From JBHHWH01 sp046756405 (GTDB taxonomy: Bacteria; Actinomycetota; Acidimicrobiia; Spongiisociales; ZC4RG35), in assembly GCA_046756405.1 (NCBI GenBank), contig JBHHWH010000057.1, positions 1 to 15,700 on the forward strand: 15,700 bases of DNA, given 5' to 3'. A program made the translations under genes and the position numbers. Shown one piece after another: positions 1 through 8,277 of the stretch (the first letter of the stretch is position 1; the number at the start of each line of letters is the position of its first letter). Under the pieces are notes generated by a model that ran no database searches, was not told the DNA's origin, and worked only from the letters and a program-made list of their open reading frames with translations.

Positions 1-953
1 CGGCTGACCATCCCAGCATCGGGTGCCACCAGTACGCCGAAGCCTTCAGGCATCGAAGCGGTTCCCGCCTGGCCGCCGAAGGCAACCACCGCCACCGGGG
101 CAGCCGTGGCCTGGGCCAACAGCTCACCGAGATCCCCGCCGAGAAGGCCCGCGGATACACCTGGAGGACTCGCGAGCACCACCGTGTCAGCCCGGAGGGT
201 CTCAGGGCCATCCACAACCCATTCCGCTCCGTCCCTGGTCACCGAAGCCACCGAGAAGCCCGCCCGGAGCCGGGCGCCGAGTTTGGCAGCAGCGGCAGCG
301 GCGACGGCCCGAATCCCCCCCACGGGGATATGGGGCTTGGGTCGGACGGCGCCCGGCGGACGCTGGCGACGACGTTGCACAGCCCCCCGGATGACAGATC
401 CCGCCTCTGACTCCAGGGCGGACAAGAGAGGAAACGAGGCCCCAACCGACAACGCGGCGGGGTCGCCGGCGAAGACGCCGGATGCGGCCAGCCAGGCCAG
501 CATCTTCCCTGCTTCTTCGCCAAACCGCCGGCGGCAGAACTCGTCGAGAGTCTCATCGGACGAGCTAGGACGCGCACCAACCAAGGGCTCTGCCAGCGCC
601 CGTAGCTTGGCCTTGCCAGAGACCAGCGGGGCCAGCAGGGCCTTCGGTGACGGCTCCAGGGCCACCAGCTTGTCCCTTGTGTAGACATATCGGATCGAGG
701 CCGAGGGGTGGGCCTCGATCACATCGGCGTCTATCCGCTCCAGGATGGGACTGAGATGGGGGTGGGGAAGCATCATGGTCCCTGCCGCCGGCTCCACTGT
801 GAACCCTCGACTCTGGACGGTCCGGGCCACCCCGCCTGGTTCGACCTCCTTCTCCACGACGACGAAGTCCTCGATCCCTGCGGCCAGAAGCTCGACGGCG
901 GTGAACAGGCCCGCCAGGCCACCACCCACCACGACTACCTGTAGTCGGTCCAT
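1..953 (-). CDS. hemY: Protoporphyrinogen oxidase, FAD-dependent HemY/PPO type (partial, C-terminus beyond left edge)
   Basis: The frame opens with ATG at 953 and stays open for 317 codons to the window edge, so the C-terminus is missing (family members are usually about 450-480 aa). The N-terminus shows a dinucleotide-binding fold: VVVGGGLAGL near residues 8-17, an acidic VVVEKE strand end near 31-36, then PGGVART, as in FAD amine-oxidase-like enzymes of the HemY/PPO family. The expected reaction is six-electron oxidation of protoporphyrinogen IX to protoporphyrin IX with O2, probably at the membrane face. In coproporphyrin-dependent bacteria the same family oxidises coproporphyrinogen III instead. 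The start lies 2 nt after the hemN stop, making it the last visible gene of the heme operon. Its substrate is inferred from the neighbouring HemF, HemN and ferrochelatase. Other FAD amine oxidases such as phytoene desaturases share the fold, but the context makes them unlikely. Confidence 0.88.
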   Translation of the reverse strand, partial: MDRLQVVVVGGGLAGLFTAVELLAAGIEDFVVVEKEVEPGGVARTVQSRGFTVEPAAGTMMLPHPHLSPILERIDADVIEAHPSASIRYVYTRDKLVALEPSPKALLAPLVSGKAKLRALAEPLVGARPSSSDETLDEFCRRRFGEEAGKMLAWLAASGVFAGDPAALSVGASFPLLSALESEAGSVIRGAVQRRRQRPPGAVRPKPHIPVGGIRAVAAAAAAKLGARLRAGFSVASVTRDGAEWVVDGPETLRADTVVLASPPGVSAGLLGGDLGELLAQATAAPVAVVAFGGQAGTASMPEGFGVLVAPDAGMVS

Positions 954-955
954 GC

Positions 956-2341
956 TCAGACGGTCTTTGAGAACATCGGCTTGTCCCCGAGGCGGCGCTC
1001 GGTGTAGGCGTCGAACACCGCCGCCAGCCGGCGTACGAAGAGGGCACCCAGCTCTGTAGCTTGCACCCGCGCCCCATCCACCTCCGCCATCCCTTCTTCC
1101 GCGAGCCCCCCAGGGGAGAGAAGCGACCTCATCTCGGCGCTGAAATAGGCGGGCCCGTCGATGCCGAAGCGCATACCTGCCACCGCCAGGTCCACCGACC
1201 CGTTGCACATCAATTCGGTGATCACCAACCTGCGGAGGGCGTCGTCGAGGTTGAGGCGGTAACCCCGCTCAATGGGGAGTTCCCCCGCATCTACCGCCTG
1301 GTAATAGGAGGCGAGACGACGGTGATTCTGGGCGTAGGAGCCGTCGACATCCGAGATCCCCGAGGTGCCGAAGGCCACCGTCTCAGTGTCCCGCTTGGTG
1401 GTATATCCCATGAAGGTGCGGGTGAGCGTACCCTCCCGGGCAGCTACCACCAGCTCGTCGTCGGGTAGGGCGAAGTGGTCCATGCCCACTTGAAGGTATC
1501 CGGCGCCAGTGAGGGCGCTCACCACCGTGGCCAGCAGCCGGAACTTGTGCTCGGTGTCGGGGAGAAGCTCCTCGTCGATCCGTTTCTGGTGGGGACGCAT
1601 CCAGGGAACGTAGGCGAAGGAGTAGACCGCCAGGCGGTCGGGCCCCATCTCGATCACTGCTTCCAGCGTACGGGTAAGCGTCTCCTCATCTTGTCCCGGA
1701 AGTCCGTAGATAAGGTCGAAGTTGATCGACTCGTAGCCCAAGCGGCGGGCCTCGTGGTAGAGGGTCACGGTCTGTTCGACGGTCTGGAAACGACCGATAA
1801 GTGCCTGAACAGTGTCGTCGAGATCCTGAACTCCCATCGAAAGGCGGTTGAATCCCAGCTCCCGCAGCACTCTCAAGTGCTCGCTGGTGGTGACCCTGGG
1901 ATCCACTTCCACGGCCACCTCGGCGTCAGGAACCAGCTCAAAGTGGCCGAGGAGTCCCTGGTGGAGGCGGCGCAGCGCCTCGGGGGGGTAGTGGGTGGGG
2001 GTACCACCTCCCCAGTGGTACTGGACCACCCGACGCCGCTCACCCAGCAGCGTCGCTACCAGTTCCGACTCGGCCAGGACTCTGGGAAGGTAGACGTTCG
2101 CCAGTTCGGGGTTCTTGGTGACCACCACATGGCAGGCGCAGAAGGCGCACCTCTTCTCGCAGAAGGGAAGATGAACGTATATGGACAACGGCTCGCCGGG
2201 ACGCCTGGACGCGGCGGTGAGCCGGCGGGCGTAGTCGTCAGGACCGAACTCTTCGGTGAATTCCACCGCGGTCGGATAGGAGGTGTAGCGGGGACCGGGA
2301 CGGTCATGACGGGCGAGAAGCTCGGCGCTGACTTCGATCAC
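956..2341 (-). CDS. hemN: Oxygen-independent coproporphyrinogen III oxidase (radical SAM)
   Basis: A 461-aa protein, close to the 457 aa of Escherichia coli HemN. It would convert coproporphyrinogen III to protoporphyrinogen IX by radical oxidative decarboxylation, using S-adenosylmethionine and a [4Fe-4S] cluster in the cytosol. The N-terminal PRYTSYPTA signature (about 17-25) and the cluster motif CEKRCAFCAC (Cys61, Cys65, Cys68, plus Cys70) are those of genuine HemN. The HemW paralogues lack this N-terminal signature and the full context. The SAM-binding WGGGTPT lies at about 110-116, followed by FDLIYGLPGQ and a C-terminal HemN domain with ELMCNG. The start is GTG and overlaps the hemE stop by 4 nt (GTGA), suggesting translational coupling. 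It coexists with hemF in the same operon, so the cell could perform this step with or without oxygen. Confidence 0.96.
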   Translation of the reverse strand: MIEVSAELLARHDRPGPRYTSYPTAVEFTEEFGPDDYARRLTAASRRPGEPLSIYVHLPFCEKRCAFCACHVVVTKNPELANVYLPRVLAESELVATLLGERRRVVQYHWGGGTPTHYPPEALRRLHQGLLGHFELVPDAEVAVEVDPRVTTSEHLRVLRELGFNRLSMGVQDLDDTVQALIGRFQTVEQTVTLYHEARRLGYESINFDLIYGLPGQDEETLTRTLEAVIEMGPDRLAVYSFAYVPWMRPHQKRIDEELLPDTEHKFRLLATVVSALTGAGYLQVGMDHFALPDDELVVAAREGTLTRTFMGYTTKRDTETVAFGTSGISDVDGSYAQNHRRLASYYQAVDAGELPIERGYRLNLDDALRRLVITELMCNGSVDLAVAGMRFGIDGPAYFSAEMRSLLSPGGLAEEGMAEVDGARVQATELGALFVRRLAAVFDAYTERRLGDKPMFSKTV

Positions 2342-3327
2342 CTTCGCGCCTCCTCCAGAAGAATCTCTACGTGCTCGGGTGGAGTACGGCGATTGATTCC
2401 GTGACCGAGGTTAAGAATGTGACCCGGTCTGTGGTCGACGCGATCGAGGACGTCGCGGACCGAGGCCCGGATAGTCTCCGGGTCGCTGAGCAGCACCGCC
2501 GGGTCCAGGTTGCCCTGAGCCGCTACTTCCCCGAGACGGTCCCACGCCTCGTCGATAGGGAGACGCCAGTCCACACCGAAGCCTTCGGCGCCGATGGCCG
2601 GCTGGAGGTCGAGGGTGTGGCTGGCCCCAGGTGCGAAGTAGATGCGGGGAACCCCCAAGGAGTCCAGGGCGCTACGGGCGCAGGGAACCGCCATCTTGGC
2701 GTAATGGCGGCGGTCGAGGAGCCCGGCCCAGGTGTCGAAGAGCTGGACCGCGTCGGCGCCGGCCTCCACCTGAAGTCGTAGATAGGCGTTCATCGCCTCG
2801 GCGAGGTTCTCCAGGGCCGCCTTCGCCACCTGGGGCTCTCGGCGTAGTGCCGACCGGAAGCCCATGAACTCTTTGGAGCCTCCACCTTCGATCAGGTAGG
2901 CGAGGAGAGTGACAGGCGCTCCGGCGAACCCGATCACCGCGGTCGTATCGGGGACCTCCTTTTTCACTCTTCGGATGGTCTCGGCAACGAACTCCACCCG
3001 TTCCGGGTCGAGGGCGCCTAGCGAGGCCACTTCGGTGAGGGTCCAGGGGTTGAGTCGGGGCCCTGGATCGAAGGTCACTTCTACTCCCATCGCCTCCAGG
3101 GGAGTCATGATGTCAGCGAAGATAATTGCCGCGTCGAACCCGAAGCGGCGGATGGGCTGAAGGGTGATCTCGGCGGCCAGTTCGGGGGTCGACACCGCTT
3201 CCTGGAAGGAGTGGCGGCTGCGCAGGGCACGGTATTCAGCCAGGTAGCGACCCGCCTGACGCATTATCCAGACCGGAGGACGGGCGAGGGGACGGCGGTA
3301 GAGGGCCTCTACCAGGGGCTTGGTCAT
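2338..3327 (-). CDS. hemE: Uroporphyrinogen decarboxylase
   Basis: A 329-aa cytosolic enzyme that removes four carboxyl groups from uroporphyrinogen III to give coproporphyrinogen III. The diagnostic N-terminal motif PPVWIMRQAGRYLAEYR is at about 17-33, with the conserved Arg23 and Arg27. Other expected active-site residues are visible: Asp72 in IIFADIMTP, Tyr144 in the GFAGAPVTLLAYLIEGGG stretch, and His309 in LNLGHGI. I chose ATG at 3327 because it overlaps the hemL stop by 4 nt (ATGA) and begins directly with the family N-terminus. The frame stays open upstream to 3504, but that stretch lies inside hemL and encodes low-complexity Pro/Gly/Arg sequence. The length is slightly below the usual 340-355 aa. 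The gene is followed by hemN with a 4-nt overlap. Confidence 0.96.
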   Translation of the reverse strand: MTKPLVEALYRRPLARPPVWIMRQAGRYLAEYRALRSRHSFQEAVSTPELAAEITLQPIRRFGFDAAIIFADIMTPLEAMGVEVTFDPGPRLNPWTLTEVASLGALDPERVEFVAETIRRVKKEVPDTTAVIGFAGAPVTLLAYLIEGGGSKEFMGFRSALRREPQVAKAALENLAEAMNAYLRLQVEAGADAVQLFDTWAGLLDRRHYAKMAVPCARSALDSLGVPRIYFAPGASHTLDLQPAIGAEGFGVDWRLPIDEAWDRLGEVAAQGNLDPAVLLSDPETIRASVRDVLDRVDHRPGHILNLGHGINRRTPPEHVEILLEEARR

Positions 3328-4598
3328 CCGGCCTCCTCGACTGCCTCGACCAGGACCTCTGCCATCCGGCCGGCCACCTCCCGGTGGGAGTCCATCAGGA
3401 ACATCGCCTCGAAAGGGGAGGGGGGAACAAGGACCCCGCGCCGGTAGGCAGCGTGGAAGAAACGGGCGAAACGATCCCTGTTCACCTTGGCAGCTTCGTC
3501 CCAAGAGGACACCTCGTCGGGTCCGAAGAAGACGGTGAGCATCGCCCCCACTCGCTGTACACAGCCTGGTATCCCGTGGTCATCCAGGGCAGCACCGAGC
3601 TCGGCTTCGAGGGAGGATCCCAAGCTCTCCAGGGTGTCGTAGATCTCGGGATTCGCTACGAGGTAGCGCAGGGTTGCCAGTCCGGCGGCCACGGCCAGTG
3701 GATTCCCGGCCAGGGTGCCTGCCTGGTAGATGGACCCGTCAGGTGCCACCTGTCTCATCAGGTCGGCCCGACCTCCGTAGACCGCCGCCGGTGTCCCACC
3801 CGCCACCACCTTGCCGAGGCAGGTCAGGTCAGGGACGACTCCGTAGCGTTCCTGGGCACCCCCAGGGGCCACTCGGAAACCGGTCATCACCTCATCGAAG
3901 ATGAGCACCGCCCCGTGTCGGTCGCAGAGCGCTCGCAGTCCCTCCAGGAATCCGGGGGCTGGAGGCACCACCCCCATATTCCCCGCCACCGGCTCGACGA
4001 TCACCGCCGCGATCCCACCCTCGGAGAAGGCCCTCTCCACCGAGTCGAGGTCGTTGAAGCGAGCTATGTGGGTGTCGGCCACGGTGGAAGCCGGAACACC
4101 AGGGCTGTCGGGCTCGCCGAAGGTGGCAGCGCCGCTTCCGGCACGCACGAGGAACGAGTCGGCGTGGCCGTGGTAGCAACCTTCGAACTTGACTATCCCG
4201 TCCCGACCCGTCACCCCCCTGGCCACCCGGACCGCCGAAGCGGTGGCCTCGGTGCCGGAGTTGACCATCCGCACTACTTCCAACGAGGGAACCAATTCGC
4301 AGATCAACTCGGCGAGCTCGACCTCGCCGGGGGTGGGAAGCCCGAAGGAGGTGCCGCGGCGTGCGGCTTCCTCCACGGCTGCGACAATCTCGGGGTGGGC
4401 ATGACCGAGGATGAGGGCACCCCAGGAGGCGACGAGGTCTACGAACTCCTCCCCGTCCACGGTGGTGACCACCGCCCCTCTGGCCGACCCTACGAAGGGG
4501 GGCGAGCCTCCCACCGCACGGAAGGCTCGTACCGGAGAGTTGACCCCGCCGGGCATCACCGTCGAGGCTCTGCGGAACCACTCTGGAGACAGGCTCAT
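3324..4598 (-). CDS. hemL: Glutamate-1-semialdehyde 2,1-aminomutase
   Basis: A 424-aa PLP-dependent class III aminotransferase of normal family length. It isomerises glutamate-1-semialdehyde, supplied by HemA, to 5-aminolevulinate in the C5 pathway. Visible landmarks are the N-terminal MPGGVNSPVRAF (15-26), NSGTEATASAVRVAR (113-127), GCYHGHAD (140-147), the cofactor-contacting FDEVMTGFR (234-242, Asp235), the Schiff-base lysine Lys263 in CLGKVVAGG, and YQAGTLAGNP (291-300). The segment GGTPAAVYGG departs slightly from the usual GGLPVGAYGG pattern. The SPVRAF N-terminus and the presence of hemA separate it from ordinary aminotransferases. The ATG at 4598 overlaps the hemB stop by 4 nt (ATGA), and the gene itself overlaps hemE by 4 nt. 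Confidence 0.97.
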   Translation of the reverse strand: MSLSPEWFRRASTVMPGGVNSPVRAFRAVGGSPPFVGSARGAVVTTVDGEEFVDLVASWGALILGHAHPEIVAAVEEAARRGTSFGLPTPGEVELAELICELVPSLEVVRMVNSGTEATASAVRVARGVTGRDGIVKFEGCYHGHADSFLVRAGSGAATFGEPDSPGVPASTVADTHIARFNDLDSVERAFSEGGIAAVIVEPVAGNMGVVPPAPGFLEGLRALCDRHGAVLIFDEVMTGFRVAPGGAQERYGVVPDLTCLGKVVAGGTPAAVYGGRADLMRQVAPDGSIYQAGTLAGNPLAVAAGLATLRYLVANPEIYDTLESLGSSLEAELGAALDDHGIPGCVQRVGAMLTVFFGPDEVSSWDEAAKVNRDRFARFFHAAYRRGVLVPPSPFEAMFLMDSHREVAGRMAEVLVEAVEEAG

Positions 4599-5581
4599 CC
4601 CTGTGCCTCCCCCAGGAGTCGGGCGACCCTGGTGGCGAAGTAGGTGAGGATCACTGAAGCTCCGGCTCGGGCGATGCCTATGAGCGACTCCAGCATCACT
4701 CGCTCCCCGTCGATCCAGCCGTTGGAGGCCGCGGCTTCGATCATCGAAAACTCACCTGACACCTGGTAGGCGGCCACGGGGACCAGAGTCGCCTCCCGCA
4801 CCGCGGCGATGACATCTAGATAGGGGCCGGCCGGCTTGACCATCACCATGTCGGCGCCCTCGGCCGCGTCCAGGGCCACCTCCACCAGCGCCTCTCTCCG
4901 GTTGGGAGGGTCCATCTGGTGGGTGCGACGATCACCGAAGGCCGGGGCTGATTCGGCGGCTTCGCGGAAGGGCCCGTAGTAGGCGCTGGCGTACTTGGCG
5001 GCGTAGGAGCAGAGGGCCAGCTCCTCGTGTCCAGCCGAGTCGAGGCCCTCGCGGATGGCGGCTACCCGACCGTCCATCATGTCGGACGGAGCGATCACGT
5101 CGGCACCGGCATCGGCGTAGGTGATCGCCGCCTGCGCCAGGAGGGGAAGGGTGCGGTCGTTGTCCACCACCTCTCCGGCCAGCACCCCGCAGTGACCGTG
5201 GTCGGTGTACTCGCAGAGGCAAACGTCCGCCCAGACGGTTATCCCCTCCACCTGATCCTTGATCTCCCGGATAGCGGTGGGCACCGGGCCGTCGGGGTCC
5301 CAGGCGCCCGAACCTGTCTCGTCTTTGGAAGCGGGGATACCGAAGAGGATCACCCCTCCTACACCAACCGAGGCGGCCTCCTTCACCACTGGGATCAGCT
5401 CGTCCACCGAGACCTGGGAGTGTCCCGGCATGGCGCCTATCGGGTTGGAGACGCCCCTTCCGGGCACCACGAACAGGGGCAGAACAAAGGAGGCGGGATC
5501 GAGGCGGGTCTCAGCCACCATGCGACGCAGGGCCGCGGTCCGCCGCAGCCTGCGGCTGCGGATCGTTGGGAATTGGCTCAT
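4595..5581 (-). CDS. hemB: Delta-aminolevulinic acid dehydratase (porphobilinogen synthase), zinc type
   Basis: A 328-aa cytosolic enzyme that condenses two 5-aminolevulinate molecules into porphobilinogen. Both Schiff-base lysines are present: Lys196 in SYAAKYASAYYGPFR and Lys249 in MVMVKPAGPYLD. The metal segment DVCLCEYTDHGHCG has three cysteines (Cys121, Cys123, Cys131), as in the Zn2+-dependent class. The Mg2+-dependent enzymes have aspartates there instead. Length is normal. The ATG at 5581 overlaps the hemD stop by 4 nt (ATGA) and the gene ends in a 4-nt overlap with hemL. Placing hemB between hemD and hemL puts early and middle steps of the pathway side by side. Confidence 0.97.
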   Translation of the reverse strand: MSQFPTIRSRRLRRTAALRRMVAETRLDPASFVLPLFVVPGRGVSNPIGAMPGHSQVSVDELIPVVKEAASVGVGGVILFGIPASKDETGSGAWDPDGPVPTAIREIKDQVEGITVWADVCLCEYTDHGHCGVLAGEVVDNDRTLPLLAQAAITYADAGADVIAPSDMMDGRVAAIREGLDSAGHEELALCSYAAKYASAYYGPFREAAESAPAFGDRRTHQMDPPNRREALVEVALDAAEGADMVMVKPAGPYLDVIAAVREATLVPVAAYQVSGEFSMIEAAASNGWIDGERVMLESLIGIARAGASVILTYFATRVARLLGEAQG

Positions 5582-6276
5582 ACCGGACTCCTCTCTTTCA
5601 AGTACCTGCTCAGGTCGGCCACGAGCAGGCCGAAGTCGGGTTGGGCCGCTACCACATGGGTCCTGGCGCCTCGCCGGGCGACGGCACTAGCGGTGGTCTC
5701 CCCTACGGCGGCGATCACCAGGTCCTGCAGGGAGCGGCCGCGGGTCCAGCCTTCGACGGCCGAAGGCGAACCGAACATGACGGCGTCCACGGGATCCCGG
5801 GCCGGGGCCACGGGGCGGGTCTCGTAGACGGGGAGGGCAATCACATGAGCCCCGGCCCTGGCCAGTTCCATGGCTGTTCCGGGGTCGGCCCCTCTGGCAT
5901 GGGGGAAGACGACCACTTTGTTCTGGACCCGGTCGATCAGGCCGCCCACCAGCTCGCGGGCGCCGCCCTCACCGACCAGCTCGGTGCGGCCGCCGGCCGC
6001 GGCCACCGCCGCGGCGGTGGCCGGCCCTACCGCGGCCACTGGGACGTCGGGCATGCCTCCGTCGGGCCAGGTGTAGGTCACCGCCCGAGCCGAGGTAACG
6101 ACTATCCAGTCGGCCTGGCGAGCTTGGTTCCGGATGCGCTCATCGTTACGGCTTCCGAAGGCCGCCACCTCGACACACGGAAGCTCCACAGCCTCCATCC
6201 CGTGGCGGCTGACCGCTGCGCTCAGGGCGGCGATACGGTCGGCAGCGGTGGTCACAGCGACCTTAGGAGTGCTCAC
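5578..6276 (-). CDS. hemD: Uroporphyrinogen-III synthase
   Basis: A 232-aa protein that cyclises hydroxymethylbilane with inversion of ring D, giving uroporphyrinogen III. HemD sequences are poorly conserved, so the call rests on several weak signatures and on context. The protein has two alternating alpha/beta halves with VVTSARAV (59-66), AAVGPATAAAV (81-91), LPVYETRPV (148-156), FGSPSAVEGW (168-177) and AAVGETTASAV (189-199). These are the usual ligand-binding loops of the family. Length is near the typical 240-260 aa. The start is GTG at 6276, overlapping the hemC stop by 4 nt (GTGA). It ends in a 4-nt overlap with hemB. It is a single-domain enzyme, not fused to a SUMT methyltransferase as in many Actinobacteria. 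Confidence 0.9.
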   Translation of the reverse strand: MSTPKVAVTTAADRIAALSAAVSRHGMEAVELPCVEVAAFGSRNDERIRNQARQADWIVVTSARAVTYTWPDGGMPDVPVAAVGPATAAAVAAAGGRTELVGEGGARELVGGLIDRVQNKVVVFPHARGADPGTAMELARAGAHVIALPVYETRPVAPARDPVDAVMFGSPSAVEGWTRGRSLQDLVIAAVGETTASAVARRGARTHVVAAQPDFGLLVADLSRYLKERSPV

Positions 6277-7130
6277 AGGACCAGGGCCTTCCGGAGTCGA
6301 CGAGCGGCCTTCTCCGGGTCGGCGCCCCGGGCCTCACCACGCCGGGGACCCTCTTCGTCTTCGACGAACCCCACCAGCTGAACTCCGGCCTCGTCGGCTG
6401 TGGCAAGGACCCCGAGCGCGGAGCGGCATCCCGCCCGCGAGAGAGCGAGGAGGCCCCGCTCGGCTTCGACGGCCATGCGGGTGGAGGGATCGTCGACGAC
6501 CCGGGCCAGCTCCGCCCCAGGGCTACCGGCGACGGCCTCCACGGCGAGGGCCGCCTGGGCCGGAGCGGGCACCATCTCCTCGAGTCCGAAACGGTATGAG
6601 ATCTCTTCCTCCCTGCCGAGCCGGCGCAGTCCGGCTTCGGCGAGGATCACCGCGTCGTACTCGCCTGTACGAGCCTTCTCCAGCCGGGTGTCCACGTTTC
6701 CCCGGATGTCGCGCACTTCCAGATCGGGACGGAGCCTGCGGAGCTGTGCCGCCCTACGGGGGCTTCCGGTCCCCACCACGGCTCCTTCGGGAAGGGAGTC
6801 AAGGTCGTGACCGCAGAGCACATCCCATGGCGACTCCCGAGGTGGGTAGAAGGCGACCAGACCGTCGGGGCCCTCCACGGGTAGGTCCTTACAGGAATGG
6901 ACCGCCAGGTCGGCTTCCCCGTCGAGCACCGCCTGCTGCACAGCCCGCACGAAGGCGCCCACCTCGGTGAGGCGGGTGACCGGAGAGACATGGTCCCGGT
7001 CCCCCGAGGTGGTCACCTCCACCAGGGACACCTCGAGCCCGGGATGAACGGCCATGAGCAGGTCAGCCACCTGAGCGGCCTGGGCCATCGCCAGCATCGA
7101 ACGTCGAGCGGCGATGCTCAGATCACCCAT
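6273..7130 (-). CDS. hemC: Hydroxymethylbilane synthase (porphobilinogen deaminase), divergent
   Basis: A 285-aa enzyme, somewhat shorter than the usual 300-315 aa, that polymerises four porphobilinogens into hydroxymethylbilane. The catalytic aspartate is Asp82 in AVHSCKDLP. The dipyrromethane-cofactor cysteine is Cys235 in RAGCRSALG. Substrate-binding arginines are present in GTGSPRRA (Arg125, Arg126) and DIRGNVDTRL (Arg143, Arg149). Two segments that are normally nearly invariant have changed: the GGKGLFVKE lid region reads TEVGAFVRA (55-63), and PAVGQGA reads PAPAQAA (188-194). I chose ATG at 7130 because it begins with the expected first strand (LSIAARRS) and overlaps the hemA stop by 8 nt. 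An open frame continuing upstream to 7328 lies within hemA. The downstream hemD overlaps by 4 nt. Confidence 0.94.
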   Translation of the reverse strand: MGDLSIAARRSMLAMAQAAQVADLLMAVHPGLEVSLVEVTTSGDRDHVSPVTRLTEVGAFVRAVQQAVLDGEADLAVHSCKDLPVEGPDGLVAFYPPRESPWDVLCGHDLDSLPEGAVVGTGSPRRAAQLRRLRPDLEVRDIRGNVDTRLEKARTGEYDAVILAEAGLRRLGREEEISYRFGLEEMVPAPAQAALAVEAVAGSPGAELARVVDDPSTRMAVEAERGLLALSRAGCRSALGVLATADEAGVQLVGFVEDEEGPRRGEARGADPEKAARRLRKALVL

Positions 7131-8277
7131 CTTCGATGCCGAAGGCGTCGGCAAGGACCTCGACCGCCTCGGGCGCCCGGTCGCTGCCGTTGACGTATGA
7201 GACCGGTCCCGCCAGCAGCGTTCGAGCCACGGTGTGGACCGCCTGACGGAGCACGGCCTGGTCGGCTTCGTCCTCCAGACGGCCAGCGAAACGCCCCACG
7301 GTGCGCTCCACGATCTCGTCGGCGCCACGCATCAGCGCAGCGATCAGCGGCCCTACTTCATGGTGGTCCCGGTATTGACGGTAGGCGTCGAGGGCGGCCT
7401 CTTCGACGAAGGCGTCGGCATCCTTTGCTCGGGGCCGGCGCTCCGCCATACGGGCAAGATCGTCGATGTCGATATAGGTGATCTCGCCGACGTCGGGAGG
7501 GCGGAAGTCGGGAGGCATGGCCATGTCGATGAGGGCGAGGGGCTGCTCCCTGCGGGCGAAGGTATCGACCATCGTCGGCTCGTCGACGAGACGCCCCTTG
7601 GCGGACGTGGCCGAGATGACGGCGGGAAAGGTTTCCAGTGCCTCTATAGCACGGTCGAAGGCCCACACCTCGACGCCCTCCGGAGACGAGACCTTCTCCG
7701 GGCTGCGGGCTACCACGGTCACCAAAGGAGGGACCGGCAGGTGGAGCAGGTTTTCCACCACAGCGTTGGCCATGATGCCCGAACCGATCACCGCCACTCG
7801 CTCCGGTGAGCCGATGGCTTGGGCGGCTACAGCAGCCATGGAGTTGTGGGGCGAGCCTGGCATCAGCTCCCGGGCTCGACGCCCCACCGAAACTGCCTTC
7901 TCCAGCAGGCGGGCGAAGAGGCCGTCGGTCGATCCGGCCTCCTCAGCCTCGAGCACCGCTTGACGGAACTGGGTGAGGATCTCCTGTTCGCCGAGGATTG
8001 GAGACTCCAGCCCAGAGGCGATGCGGAAGAGGTGCCGGACAGCATCCGCGTCGGTTCGGACCCTGGGTTGCAATCCGCGGGGAAGCTCACCGAACAACTC
8101 TTCGAGGGTCGCTTCGAGGAAGGCACCGTCCCCCGCCACGGCTACCTCCACACGGAGACAGGTGGAAAGCACAAAGGACCGGTTGGGAACGGCCGCACCC
8201 ACCAGACGCGCGGCGAGCCAGGCGCGCTCGGCGCCGTCGTGTTGAGGATAGGAGAAACCGGCCGACGTGATCTCCAC
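7123..8277 (-). CDS. hemA: Glutamyl-tRNA reductase
   Basis: A 384-aa enzyme, shorter than the usual 410-450 aa. It reduces glutamyl-tRNA(Glu) with NADPH to glutamate-1-semialdehyde, the committed step of the C5 pathway. The catalytic cysteine is Cys40 in FVLSTCLRVEV. The family motif is STCNR.E, so the Asn is replaced by Leu. Other landmarks are HLFRIASGLESPILGEQEIL (82-101, with the conserved His82 and GEQEI), the NADPH Rossmann loop VAVIGSGIMANAV (161-173), LIDMAMPPDFRPPDVG (249-264), and a C-terminal helical dimerisation region ending near 370. The start is GTG at 8277, with a good Shine-Dalgarno (AGGAAGG) 5 nt upstream. A 73-nt gap separates it from hemF, the only substantial gap in the operon. 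It overlaps hemC by 8 nt. Confidence 0.95.
   Translation of the reverse strand: MEITSAGFSYPQHDGAERAWLAARLVGAAVPNRSFVLSTCLRVEVAVAGDGAFLEATLEELFGELPRGLQPRVRTDADAVRHLFRIASGLESPILGEQEILTQFRQAVLEAEEAGSTDGLFARLLEKAVSVGRRARELMPGSPHNSMAAVAAQAIGSPERVAVIGSGIMANAVVENLLHLPVPPLVTVVARSPEKVSSPEGVEVWAFDRAIEALETFPAVISATSAKGRLVDEPTMVDTFARREQPLALIDMAMPPDFRPPDVGEITYIDIDDLARMAERRPRAKDADAFVEEAALDAYRQYRDHHEVGPLIAALMRGADEIVERTVGRFAGRLEDEADQAVLRQAVHTVARTLLAGPVSYVNGSDRAPEAVEVLADAFGIEDG

Noticed and set aside
1475..2404. Plus-strand open frame of 309 codons opposite hemN
   Set aside because: It lies entirely antisense to hemN and the end of hemE, which carry family motifs; its protein sequence shows none.
3328..3504. 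Upstream extension of hemE
   Set aside because: The added 59 residues lie inside hemL and are low-complexity Pro/Gly/Arg. The ATG at 3327 gives a 4-nt overlap and the correct family N-terminus.
3384..4643. Long plus-strand open frame of 419 codons opposite hemL
   Set aside because: It is a high-GC antisense shadow: the minus-strand frame has full HemL motifs including the PLP lysine, while this one has no recognisable domain and is rich in His, Gly and Arg.
7131..7328. Upstream extension of hemC
   Set aside because: The extension lies within hemA and has no similarity to HemC. The family N-terminus starts at the ATG at 7130.
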